Source: Caballeronia sordidicola (lineage in GTDB: Bacteria > Pseudomonadota > Gammaproteobacteria > Burkholderiales > Burkholderiaceae). Taken from it: a DNA stretch of 47,544 nt. The stretch spans positions 1 through 47,544 of the forward strand of contig NZ_JNFG01000044.1 in assembly GCF_000729995.1 (NCBI RefSeq). The letters are read 5' to 3'. The notes under the pieces are model-generated. The model saw only the letters and a list, made by a program, of their open reading frames with translations, was not told where the DNA came from and did not search any database. This document shows, piece after piece, positions 8,430 through 16,667 of this stretch. A program made the position numbers and the translations under genes. Numbering within the stretch: the stretch's first letter is position 1; every line of letters begins with the position of its first letter.

Positions 8430-10220
8430 ATGAAACGCTTTCCGACATCTCCGAGCAGAGCGACATCGCGTGGGCGCAAACGCCAGCGTGGTGTGGCGAG
8501 CGTGTTGGCAGCGTTCTGGCTGCTGGTAGCGGTCGCAGCGCTTGCCGCTATTGATGTGGGTAACGTGTTCTATCAGCGGCGTGTGATGCAGAGTGTGGCG
8601 GACATGGCGGCGAATGCGGGCGCCCAGGTCGTCGATAACGCTTGCTCGCGTGCGCCGGCCACCGCCCTTGGCATCGCCGGTGCGAATGGCTTCAACGCGT
8701 CGGCGTCAGGCAACTCGATTACCACGACATGCGGGCGCTGGGATCCGACGCTCTATGTGGGTCCCAGCTACTACGCGGCGAACGCTACGCCGAGTAACGC
8801 GGTGCAGGTGACAGTGTCGAAGCAAGTGCCTTATTTCTTCCTGGGAGCAGGACGGGTGGTGAGCGCGACGGGGCTGGCGCAAGCGGTCAACGTGGGGGCC
8901 TTCACCATCGGCACGACGACGGCAAGCGTCGATCCGACGGTCATTACCGGGGTGCTCAACGCGATGCTCGGGACGAATATCAATACGCTGCAGATATCGG
9001 CGGCGGGTTATGCAGGTCTCGCACAATCGCGTATCCAGATTGGCGATCTTGTGACGGCAGCGGGTGTGGGCACGGTGAACCAATTGCTTGCGATGAACGT
9101 CACGGCCGCGCAACTTGCCAATCTGATGCTCACCGCGTTGCAGACGACTCAGGTTGCGAACGCGAATTTATCGGCGGCGGTTGGTGCGTTGCAGGCCGTC
9201 GTGAACGCGAATATTCCTGGCTCGCAGACGTTCCCTCTAGGCGCGGTGAATGGCACGCCGGGCCTGTTGCAGGTTGGACTCGCCGATACCCAGTCCGCGC
9301 TCACCGCGACTATCAGCCCGTTGGACGCGCTGTTTGTCGCGGCCGACATCGCGCAGGCAGGAAAGTCAGCGGTGAGTGTCAGTACCGGGCTGAATCTTGG
9401 TATCGCGACCGCCTCATTGCAAGTCCAGGTGATCCAGCCCCCGGTGCTGGCGATAGGCGAGGCCGGGCAGACGCCGGCCGGAGCGTGGCGGACCATAGCG
9501 ACGTCAGCGCAAGTACGCGCTTATCTCGTCCTGAGCCTGGGAGCCGTGCCCGGTTCGTTCCTCGGCCTGGGGTCGACGCCCTTGCTGACTTTGCCGATAT
9601 CACTTGAGGTCACGCCCGGAACCGCCTGGCTCCAGTCCACTCAATGCGCCGCGACGGCAGCGGCGAGCAACAGCGTTGTCGGCGTGCAGCCGGGGCTTGC
9701 CAACGTGTGCGTGGGCAATCCGCCATCGAACCTGTCCGCGTCGGCGGCGTTCAGTTGTTCGCAGCCTGCAACGCTGGTGTCCGTACCCAACGTCCTGACT
9801 CCTGGAGTTCCCCTCCTGACCATTTCGGTGAAAGCGCCGATCACGGCCGTAGTTCCGCCGGACAGCAGCTCCACGCTGACCTTCGATGGCATCGTAGGGA
9901 ATGCTGATGATTATCAAAGGGTGAACTCGAACCGTGCGGGCCACGTGATCAGCTACGCGTTGGCCAATCTTTCCACGGCGATCTCACAAGGCGGGCTGGT
10001 AGTGAACACGCCCGTGCCGATTGTCAATGTGGTGATTCAGTTGCTCATCCCTGGCCTGGTTAGCGCAACGCTGAGCACACTCGTGAATTTGCTGACTCCC
10101 ATACTGGGTGCGCTTGACTCGGTCCTCGTCCCGGTCCTGCAACTCCTGGGCGTGCAGATCGGCGTAAGCACGATCCACGATTTATCCCTGACATGCGGTC
10201 AGTCGCAGCTTCAGTATTGA
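8430..10220 (+). CDS. tadG: TadG-like pilus assembly protein (TadE/G-like N-terminal domain)
   Basis: A 596-residue protein with the Flp pilus-assembly TadE/G-like start. A basic leader is followed by 'RGVASVLAAFWLLVAVAALAA', one transmembrane helix, then 'DVGNVFYQRRVMQSVADMAA', the hallmark of TadG-like proteins (both shortened here). The rest is a long extracytoplasmic domain rich in small residues, Val and Leu, with several conserved Cys-containing segments (around 'NACSRAP', 'TTCGRW', 'TQCAAT', 'NVCVG' and 'SLTCGQSQ') that may form disulphides. It starts one base after the DUF3613 gene. TadG-like proteins are required for some Tad pili, but their mechanism is not well defined. No von Willebrand MIDAS motif is obvious, unlike some TadG proteins. 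Confidence 0.85.
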   Translation: MKRFPTSPSRATSRGRKRQRGVASVLAAFWLLVAVAALAAIDVGNVFYQRRVMQSVADMAANAGAQVVDNACSRAPATALGIAGANGFNASASGNSITTTCGRWDPTLYVGPSYYAANATPSNAVQVTVSKQVPYFFLGAGRVVSATGLAQAVNVGAFTIGTTTASVDPTVITGVLNAMLGTNINTLQISAAGYAGLAQSRIQIGDLVTAAGVGTVNQLLAMNVTAAQLANLMLTALQTTQVANANLSAAVGALQAVVNANIPGSQTFPLGAVNGTPGLLQVGLADTQSALTATISPLDALFVAADIAQAGKSAVSVSTGLNLGIATASLQVQVIQPPVLAIGEAGQTPAGAWRTIATSAQVRAYLVLSLGAVPGSFLGLGSTPLLTLPISLEVTPGTAWLQSTQCAATAAASNSVVGVQPGLANVCVGNPPSNLSASAAFSCSQPATLVSVPNVLTPGVPLLTISVKAPITAVVPPDSSSTLTFDGIVGNADDYQRVNSNRAGHVISYALANLSTAISQGGLVVNTPVPIVNVVIQLLIPGLVSATLSTLVNLLTPILGALDSVLVPVLQLLGVQIGVSTIHDLSLTCGQSQLQY

Positions 10221-10340
10221 GAGGCCTATCGGATGAATGATCGAACCGGTGACCGGACTTGCGACCCGCCGGCGCCGTTAACTTAGTAACGCACGCAACG
10301 GGCTGCGAAGCCAACAGATGAAAGCCATGAGACTTGAGCA

Positions 10341-11732
10341 ATGAGACCAGCGACAAAAATCGACGACCTCGATATTTACGTGTGGGAAGGCAAGGCGGAT
10401 ATCGTCGAGCAGGTGGTGCGCTGCATGTCGAGTTTTGAAGTCGATGTGATCCGCGCCGACGGCATGTCGATTGCCGCGGGCCAGGACGCCCAGCGCCAGG
10501 CGATCGCCATTGTGAGCGTGACCGTGATCGACACGGGCGCGTTCGCATTGCGCGATTGGGAAGCGCATCGCGGCATGCCGGTGATCTGGGTGGGCGCGGC
10601 GCCGCGTGAGCGTGACACGAGCGTGTTTCCCACCGACTACTCGCATATCCTGCCGCTTGATTTCACCGGCGCCGAGTTGCGCCGGATGGTGGCGAAGCTT
10701 GCCCAGCAACTGCGTGCGCATGGGGAGCAAGTGCAGGAATCGAGTGCCCTGATAGCGAATGCCGAGTGCATGCAGGCATTGCTGCACGAAGTGCAGACCT
10801 TCGCCGATTGCGATACCAGTGTGCTCGTGCATGGCGAAACCGGTGTGGGCAAGGAACGCATTGCGCAGATGCTGCATGACCAGCACAAGCGTTATTCCGG
10901 GGGACCATTCGTGCCGGTCAATTGCGGCGCGATTCCTGACGGCTTGTTCGAATCGCTGTTCTTCGGTCACGCCAAAGGCTCGTTCACCGGCGCCGTGATC
11001 GCGCACAAAGGCTACTTCGAGCAGGCCGACGGCGGCACGCTGTTCCTCGATGAAATAGGCGACATGCCGCTCTATCAGCAGGTCAAGTTATTGCGCGTGC
11101 TGGAGGACAGCGCGGTCACGCGGATTGGTTCGGCCGCGCCGCTCAAGCTGGATTTCCGGCTGGTCGCCGCGTCTCACAAGAGCCTGCCTCAGCTGGTGAA
11201 GGACGGTGACTTCCGCGCGGATCTTTACTATCGGCTGGCTGTGATCGAGTTGAAGATTCCGTCGCTGGAGGAACGCGGGGCGCTCGACAAGATTGCGCTG
11301 TTCAAGTCGTTCATTGCACAGGTGGTGGGGCCGGAAAAACTCGCGAGCCTGCCTGAGCTGCCGTACTGGCTGGCCGATGCTGTCGCCGATAGTTATTTTC
11401 CCGGCAACGTCCGCGAGCTGCGCAACCTGGCGGAGCGCATAGGCGTGACCGTGCGGCAAGTGGGATCGTGGGATACCGCGCGGCTGCAGCGCCTGCTCGC
11501 GCTTGCCCGCACCTCGCAGCCGGTCCCGCCGGAGCTGAGCGCTGAAGTGCTGGTTGACCGTAGCAAGTGGGACATGAACGAGCGCAACCGCGTGCTGGCC
11601 GCGCTGGACGCAAACGGCTGGCGGCGCCAGGACACGGCGAGTCACCTGGGCATCAGCCGCAAGGTGCTTTGGGAAAAAATGCGCAAGTTCCAGATCTTCG
11701 ACGAAGAACCTGAAACGCGCGTCGTGGGGTGA
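10341..11732 (+). CDS. NtrC-family sigma-54-dependent activator of the Tad locus
   Basis: A bacterial enhancer-binding protein of 463 residues. The N-terminal domain (about 1-125) resembles a receiver in length, but no standard acidic pocket or phospho-acceptor Asp was recognised, so it may sense something other than phosphorylation. The AAA+ domain (about 135-370) has Walker A 'GETGVGKE', the sigma-54 contact loop as GSFTGA rather than the commoner GAFTGA, Walker B 'GGTLFLDEIGDM' and arginine-finger region 'FRADLYYRL'. A Fis-type helix-turn-helix closes the protein ('RRQDTASHLGISRKVLWEKM'). It lies 120 bp downstream of tadG in the same direction, so control of the Tad genes is a reasonable inference. 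No -24/-12 promoter was found inside the visible part of the locus. Confidence 0.88.
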   Translation: MRPATKIDDLDIYVWEGKADIVEQVVRCMSSFEVDVIRADGMSIAAGQDAQRQAIAIVSVTVIDTGAFALRDWEAHRGMPVIWVGAAPRERDTSVFPTDYSHILPLDFTGAELRRMVAKLAQQLRAHGEQVQESSALIANAECMQALLHEVQTFADCDTSVLVHGETGVGKERIAQMLHDQHKRYSGGPFVPVNCGAIPDGLFESLFFGHAKGSFTGAVIAHKGYFEQADGGTLFLDEIGDMPLYQQVKLLRVLEDSAVTRIGSAAPLKLDFRLVAASHKSLPQLVKDGDFRADLYYRLAVIELKIPSLEERGALDKIALFKSFIAQVVGPEKLASLPELPYWLADAVADSYFPGNVRELRNLAERIGVTVRQVGSWDTARLQRLLALARTSQPVPPELSAEVLVDRSKWDMNERNRVLAALDANGWRRQDTASHLGISRKVLWEKMRKFQIFDEEPETRVVG

Positions 11733-11758
11733 GAGGCTTCGCAGGCCGCGGTGTTGAA

Positions 11759-11772
11759 GCGAGCGTTCTCGC
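11759..11772. terminator. Weak hairpin between convergent genes
   Basis: GCGAG-cgtt-CTCGC can fold into a 5-bp stem in the 52-bp gap between the sigma-54 regulator and surE. There is no long T-run on either side, so termination is only a possibility. Confidence 0.25.
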
Positions 11773-11784
11773 CTGATTTGACTT

Positions 11785-12588
11785 CTACGCCAGCGCAACT
11801 TTCAACGCGGCGAACATGCGCTCGTCGGTGCGTTCGAATTGCAGCGGCGTCACCGACACGCGTCCCGATGCGACCACTGCCGTCTCGCTGTCGGCCGAGT
11901 TTTCACGCGGACCGCGCTGGAAACGCAGCCAGTGATATTGCAGTCCACGCGGATCGGTTTGCGGCAGCACGTCGATACCTTCCACCAGTCCCACGCCCTG
12001 GCGAGTCGGAGTAAGCGGGCCGGCGAGAGCCGCGTCTATATCCGGAAAATTCACGTTGAAGCAGGTTGGGGCGTCGTGCTCGATCGCGCGCAGCGACTGG
12101 ATCACGCCGGGTGCGAGTTCGCGCGCTGTATCCCAGCGCACGTTGTCGCGGTCACTGAAGGTCTGGCTCAATGCGATGGATGGCAAGCCGAGCAGCAAGG
12201 CGGTCATGGCCGCGCCGACCGTGCCGGAAAACATGGTCTCCACACCCAGGTTACCGCCGCGGTTGATGCCCGAGAGCACAAGCGTGGGCGGCGCGTCCTG
12301 CATCAGATGCCGCACTGCCATCACCACGCAATCACCCGGTGTACCGAGCACCCCGAAGCGACGCTTGCCATGCTCGCTCACGCGCAGCGGCGAATGGAGG
12401 CTGATGGAATGCGACGTGCCGCTTTGGTCGTGCTCCGGCGCGACGATCCACACTTCGTCCGCGAGTTCGGCGGCCACCGCTTCGAGCACGGCGAGTCCGG
12501 GTGCGTCGATACCATCGTCGTTGGTTAGCAGAACGCGTGCAAGTCTGGGCAGCGAAGAGGGAATTGCAGCGGGTGTTACAGCTGGCAT
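11785..12588 (-). CDS. surE: 5'-nucleotidase / nucleoside monophosphate phosphatase SurE
   Basis: SurE removes phosphate from nucleoside 5'- and 3'-monophosphates and is a metal-dependent survival protein. The 267-residue product carries the family's metal ligands in order: 'LTNDDGIDAPG' with Asp24 and Asp25, 'DQSGTSHS' with Ser56, and 'SGINRGGNLG' with Asn108. 'MFSGTVGAAM' also matches the family. It is slightly longer than E. coli SurE because of a 16-residue N-terminal lead. AGGAG precedes the ATG by about 8 bases. It is convergent with the sigma-54 regulator gene and has no surE-pcm-rpoS context, so it may be a second copy in this genome. Confidence 0.93.
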   Translation of the reverse strand: MPAVTPAAIPSSLPRLARVLLTNDDGIDAPGLAVLEAVAAELADEVWIVAPEHDQSGTSHSISLHSPLRVSEHGKRRFGVLGTPGDCVVMAVRHLMQDAPPTLVLSGINRGGNLGVETMFSGTVGAAMTALLLGLPSIALSQTFSDRDNVRWDTARELAPGVIQSLRAIEHDAPTCFNVNFPDIDAALAGPLTPTRQGVGLVEGIDVLPQTDPRGLQYHWLRFQRGPRENSADSETAVVASGRVSVTPLQFERTDERMFAALKVALA

Positions 12589-12668
12589 TGCTAATCTCCT
12601 GTCGATTGAGGGAAAGCGTCACTCAATCGATTATTCCAGAGATCGCGGTGCGGGGTGGAAGCCCGGAT

Positions 12669-12908
12669 TTACTTGATACCGAGCCCGCGCAGTACTGCGT
12701 TGCCATCATCGGTCAGGCGGAACTTGGACTCACCCGGCGTGGGCGACACCATTTCCACGTAGCCGTATTCGCTCAGCGAGGCAACGTCGGGAGGCGCGGC
12801 CATTGCGTCGATCGGCGCGTGCAGCAACAGCAGCAGCGTGGCGATTTCGTGGTGACTGAGTAATCGTTTGATGGCCCGTACCGGAGCCGATGCGTTGCGG
12901 AGGTTCAT
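12669..12908 (-). CDS. Small conserved-type protein with a possible winged-helix fold
   Basis: A 79-residue product not assigned to a named family. AAAGGAG sits 6 bases before the ATG, a strong ribosome site that supports a real gene. The sequence reads as helix ('VRAIKRLLSHHEIATLLLLL'), helix ('PDVASLSEYGYVEMV'), then a beta wing-like end ('ESKFRLTDDGNAVLRGLGI'). The pattern 'LTDDGNAVLRGLG' is common at the end of winged-helix domains. A DNA-binding or accessory role is therefore possible but unproven. It is alone between surE and the DUF1571 gene. A perfect 12-bp tandem repeat lies about 77 bp upstream of its start. Confidence 0.65.
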   Translation of the reverse strand: MNLRNASAPVRAIKRLLSHHEIATLLLLLHAPIDAMAAPPDVASLSEYGYVEMVSPTPGESKFRLTDDGNAVLRGLGIK

Positions 12909-12984
12909 GACGAACTCCTTTCGTTAATGCTTTGTCTTTGTGTATCGTGCAGCGCGTCGATCGCACCAGACAGCGGCGCTTGAT

Positions 12985-13008
12985 GTTTCGATAAAGGTTT
13001 CGATAAAG
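12985..13008. repeat. Perfect 12-bp tandem repeat upstream of the small gene
   Basis: The unit GTTTCGATAAAG occurs twice back to back, in the promoter region of the minus-strand gene that starts at 12908. It may be a paired operator or a slippage product. Confidence 0.6.
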
Positions 13009-13118
13009 TTGGGCAAGGGTATCGACCAAGTCTTAGGCGAAACTTAAAACAGACGAAAAGCCGCGCATGCGTCTGCCATGAAGACGTTTGACGAGGAAAA
13101 AAATTGTGATCAATGAGG

Positions 13119-14114
13119 TTAAAAATTGTAAGCCGGGTTCCTGGGGCTGAACGTGGCGTCGTCGAATGTCTTCGGCGCGATGTTCTGGAACACGATGCTT
13201 TCAAAGATCTTGCCATCGTTGTCGAAGGATTCCGCCGTCCGGAAATACGGCCGCCTCAGGTCCAGGCCGAGGACTTCTTTCTTGGCATAGAACTCCGGCT
13301 GTCCAGAAGGGGTTTCGTAAGTGAAGGCGACTACGCGGGCGCCATCCATCGTTTTTACTTCGATGTTGCTGGCGTGCGTGATCCCGGCCTCAGCGAATTT
13401 CTTGCCTTCGGCCAGGAACTGCTGCGTGATGTATTCGGTGCCGAGATCGCGGATAGAATGCCGCGATTGCGAGCGCGCGAGTGAGCCGTTGAGTGACGTC
13501 CAGAGCGCAATCACCTTTAGCAAACCGCCCAGATGGCCGTACATTTCATCTGAACGCGCGGTTTCGTCGTAGAGAATCTCCTGGCCCGCGTGTGCTCCGT
13601 CGGGCAGCCATTTTGCGTAGACCCGCAGCGGGTTGCGCGTCACGCGCACCAGCATGTGGTCGGCCTGACCCGGCCACATTCCGTGGATACGCTCACGCCG
13701 CACCATGGTGAACTCATACGACGGATAACCAATCGGGCCGTTCTTCAAATAGCGCGGCAGCGCAAGCGGATCAAGCGATTTGAACAGCGCAACAAGCGCC
13801 TGGTCGCTCATGCTGGCGAGCATGCCGCTCAGTGCGGCGTGACTCAGCCAGCGGACCTGGGCATCGAGCGGAAGTTTGCCGACCTGTGCCGCGGGCGTCT
13901 TCGGCGGTGTAGTCGTTGCGCCGGCAGAAAGCGCCGGACCGGCCGCGGAGGTGGCAGCGGACGTCGGCAGTGCGGCCATGGCCATGCTGGCCACCTCCTG
14001 TGCGCTGGCGGGCATGGCGACGGCCATGAGGGCTATCGTGGCGAACAGACGCCGGATCCGAACGCTTGCGGGGACAAGCTTACGATTTTGGCAGCGCTGT
14101 CGTCCTCGATGCAT
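13119..14114 (-). CDS. DUF1571 domain exported protein
   Basis: A 331-residue exported protein. The frame is open to 14171, but GGAG lies 6 bases before the ATG at 14114, and that start places a signal peptide correctly (basic residues, then 'LFATIALMAVAMPASAQ'). A Thr/Ala/Pro-rich linker leads to a helix around 'WLSHAALSGMLASMSDQALVALF' (shortened). The DUF1571 domain (about 120-330) follows, with 'FTMVRRERIHGMWP', 'RVTRNPLRVYAKWLPDG' and 'GQEILYDET'. The fold is thought to resemble LolA/LolB-like lipid-binding barrels, but no function is established. It is transcribed with no clear operon partner. Confidence 0.8.
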   Translation of the reverse strand: MHRGRQRCQNRKLVPASVRIRRLFATIALMAVAMPASAQEVASMAMAALPTSAATSAAGPALSAGATTTPPKTPAAQVGKLPLDAQVRWLSHAALSGMLASMSDQALVALFKSLDPLALPRYLKNGPIGYPSYEFTMVRRERIHGMWPGQADHMLVRVTRNPLRVYAKWLPDGAHAGQEILYDETARSDEMYGHLGGLLKVIALWTSLNGSLARSQSRHSIRDLGTEYITQQFLAEGKKFAEAGITHASNIEVKTMDGARVVAFTYETPSGQPEFYAKKEVLGLDLRRPYFRTAESFDNDGKIFESIVFQNIAPKTFDDATFSPRNPAYNF

Positions 14115-14297
14115 GAAGTTCTCCGTGGTGCGTTCATTTTGCTTTGGCCGCGTATACGTCGCGCAGTTCACGGCGAAAACCTTTCCCCGTCTTTTCCTTG
14201 TTTTAGAACGCTTCCGAGAGACCGGAAATTCCGGGTCATCGCGTTTTATCTTAGGCGGCCGCTGGTGACCACGACCTGAGCGGCTGGCCCGCCCGCC

Positions 14298-15602
14298 TCA
14301 GCGCTCCAGAATGGCAACCACCCCTTGTCCACCCGCCGCGCAGATGGAGATGAGGCCGCGGCGGGTTCGTGTGTCGCCGGGCGCCTGAGCCAGCATCTTG
14401 GCGAGCGTCCCGACGATCCGTCCGCCCGTCGCCGCGAACGGGTGACCGGTTGCCAGCGACCCGCCATTGAGGTTCATGCGGCGGCTCTCGATTGAGCCGA
14501 GCGGGCCGTCCAGGCCGAGTTGCGTGCGGCAGTATTCCTCATCTTCCCACGCCGCGAGCGTGCACAGCACCTGCGCCGCGAATGCCTCATGGATCTCGTA
14601 GAAATCGAAATCAGCGAGCTTGAGTCCCGCGCGTTCGAGCAATCGCGGCACGGCGTAAGCGGGCGCCATCAGGAGGCCTTCTTTCTTGTCGAAGAAATCG
14701 ACGGCTGCGGTTGCCGAGAGCGTGAGATAAGCGAGCACCGGCAGGTTGCGCGCGGCCGCCCATTCTTCAGACGCGAGCAACACGGCCGAGGCCCCATCGG
14801 TGAGCGGCGTGGAATTACCGGCTGTCAGCGTGCCGGCGTCGCGGTCGAAGACGGGCTTGAGCGCCGCGAGCCGTTCCGGCGTGAGATCCGGCCGCAGGAT
14901 GTTGTCGCGTGAAAGGCCTTTGTACGGTGTCATCAGGTCGTTGAAAAAGCCGCGCTCGTACGCGGCCGCCAACTTTCGATGACTGTCTAGCGCAAGCTCG
15001 TCCTGCGCCTCGCGCGATATCTTCCAGCGCTTGGCCATCAGCTCGCAATGTTCGCCCATTGAAAGTCCGGTGCGAGGTTCGACGTTACGCGGCAGCATGG
15101 GCTTGAGCAACATGCCGGGCCGCAGCTTCGCCAGCGCGCTCATGCGCTGTGCCGTGGACTTGCCGCGGTTCGCTTCCAGCAGGATCTTGCGCATCCGTTC
15201 GTTCACGCCAATAGGCGCGTCGGAAGTCGTATCCACGCCGCCTGCAATGCCCACGTCGATCTGTCCGAGAGCGATCTTGTTCGCAACCAGGATCGCGGCT
15301 TCAAGGCCGGTGCCGCACGCCTGGCTCACGTCGTAGGCGGGCGTTTCCCGGGCAAGCGTGGTGGAGAGCAACGCCTCGCGCGTGAGATTGAAGTCGCGTG
15401 AATGCTTGATGACGGCACCTGCCGCGACTTCGCCGAGCCGCAGGCCGTGCAGGTCGTAGCGGTCGATCACGCCTTGCAGCGTAGACGTCAGCATGTCCTG
15501 ATTCGATGCCGTCGAATACGCCGTGTTGGAGCGGGCGAACGGAATCCGGTTGCTGCCGAGGATCGCTACGCGACGTACAGCGGGAAGGGCGCTCACAGTC
15601 AT
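14298..15602 (-). CDS. fadI: Acetyl-CoA C-acyltransferase (thiolase, FadI-like)
   Basis: Thiolase that splits 3-ketoacyl-CoA with CoA to give acetyl-CoA and a shortened acyl-CoA. The 434-residue length fits FadI-type degradative thiolases. All active-site elements are visible: nucleophile Cys96 in 'SQACGTG', His338 in 'EIHEAFAAQ', His387 in 'NGGSLATGHPFAATGG' and Cys421 in 'SICAAGGQG'. It is the last gene of the fatty-acid operon, 133 bp after the MaoC gene. It has no adjacent FadJ-type partner; the hydratase and dehydrogenase steps appear to be supplied by the MaoC and FabG genes upstream. Biosynthetic use is possible because the reaction is reversible. Confidence 0.9.
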   Translation of the reverse strand: MTVSALPAVRRVAILGSNRIPFARSNTAYSTASNQDMLTSTLQGVIDRYDLHGLRLGEVAAGAVIKHSRDFNLTREALLSTTLARETPAYDVSQACGTGLEAAILVANKIALGQIDVGIAGGVDTTSDAPIGVNERMRKILLEANRGKSTAQRMSALAKLRPGMLLKPMLPRNVEPRTGLSMGEHCELMAKRWKISREAQDELALDSHRKLAAAYERGFFNDLMTPYKGLSRDNILRPDLTPERLAALKPVFDRDAGTLTAGNSTPLTDGASAVLLASEEWAAARNLPVLAYLTLSATAAVDFFDKKEGLLMAPAYAVPRLLERAGLKLADFDFYEIHEAFAAQVLCTLAAWEDEEYCRTQLGLDGPLGSIESRRMNLNGGSLATGHPFAATGGRIVGTLAKMLAQAPGDTRTRRGLISICAAGGQGVVAILER

Positions 15603-15735
15603 GATGAGATCTCGTCGAGGGATACGGTGGGCGCTTCAGGATCGGTTTCAGCCGGCATGAATTGCTTAGAACGCCGTATGATTTTGCACAACGCGACGGC
15701 TACGTCGCAGCGCTCGTCCATGCCACGAGCCCGAA

Positions 15736-16665
15736 TCATGGCAATTCCCACTCGAAGCGGCCGCGCAGATGCAATCGCTCACCCGCCAGATCGCGTACTT
15801 CGAAGTCGCGTCCTGTCGCCGATAAAGCCGCGGTCCACAACGTGGTTTCGGCGGGTAAAAGGATGGGTGACTTGAAGTCGCCCTGCACATTGGCGGCACC
15901 GAGTTGCTTCGACGGTTGCAGCGCCGCGAGCGTGCGCCCGAGCGTCCACATGCCATGCGCGATGGCGCGCGGAAAGCCGAACGCTTTCGCCGATAGTGCG
16001 TGCAGATGTATAGGGTTGAAATCGCCGGACGCTTTAGCATAGTCGCGGCCGAGTTGTGCGGGAAGCTGCCAGCGTGCTTCACGGACCAGCGCGGGCGGCG
16101 TGGTGTCGGCCTGAGGAACTGAATGAGCAACTGAGGCCTGAGCGCGACCCGCGACACCACGCTTCAGATACACACTGTCCGCATCCCAGACCGCCTCGCC
16201 ACCACGATAGATGCGCGTATGCAGCGTGAATGCCTGGCCCTTGTCGTGAGCCACCAGCGCGCCGCTTTCCACTTCAATGCGCAATGCTTGTCCCGAGTGC
16301 AGAGTGCGCCGCAAGTGCACGCTGTTCGACACATGCACGAGACCCATCGCGGGCCATGGAAACGCCGGATCGGTGAGCAGCATCAGGTGCAGCGGGAACG
16401 CCATCACGTGAGGGAAGGTGACAGGCACGCCTTGCTCGGGGATGAAACCGCATACGCGCGCGTAGCGGCCGATTTGTTCGGGATCGAGTGCCACGCTTGG
16501 ACGCACCAGGCGCAGCGGCGGTAGTTCGGCGACCCGCTCCGAGCGCTTGAAAATGCCCTGCAGCGCTCGGCCATAGAGTTTCGCGGGCGGCGGCAGGGCC
16601 TCGAGGATCACCGTGCGCATGCGCGGCGAACCTGGCGACGAACCCGACGGAAGCAGCATGCCCAT
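15736..16665 (-). CDS. MaoC-family (R)-specific enoyl-CoA hydratase
   Basis: A 309-residue double hot-dog protein. The C-terminal half carries the hydratase-2 motif with Asp215 and His220 ('GDFNPIHLH') followed by 'AFGFPRAIAHGMWTLG', the catalytic signature of R-specific enoyl-CoA/ACP hydratases. The N-terminal half (about 60-170) looks like a second, non-catalytic hot-dog fold. The frame is open far upstream to 17265, but that part overlaps the FabG gene. The ATG at 16665 lies 2 bases after the FabG stop and gives a sensible start. Strict coupling with the FabG-type reductase argues that both act on the same 3-hydroxyacyl intermediates. Confidence 0.88.
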   Translation of the reverse strand: MGMLLPSGSSPGSPRMRTVILEALPPPAKLYGRALQGIFKRSERVAELPPLRLVRPSVALDPEQIGRYARVCGFIPEQGVPVTFPHVMAFPLHLMLLTDPAFPWPAMGLVHVSNSVHLRRTLHSGQALRIEVESGALVAHDKGQAFTLHTRIYRGGEAVWDADSVYLKRGVAGRAQASVAHSVPQADTTPPALVREARWQLPAQLGRDYAKASGDFNPIHLHALSAKAFGFPRAIAHGMWTLGRTLAALQPSKQLGAANVQGDFKSPILLPAETTLWTAALSATGRDFEVRDLAGERLHLRGRFEWELP

Positions 16666-16667
16666 GG

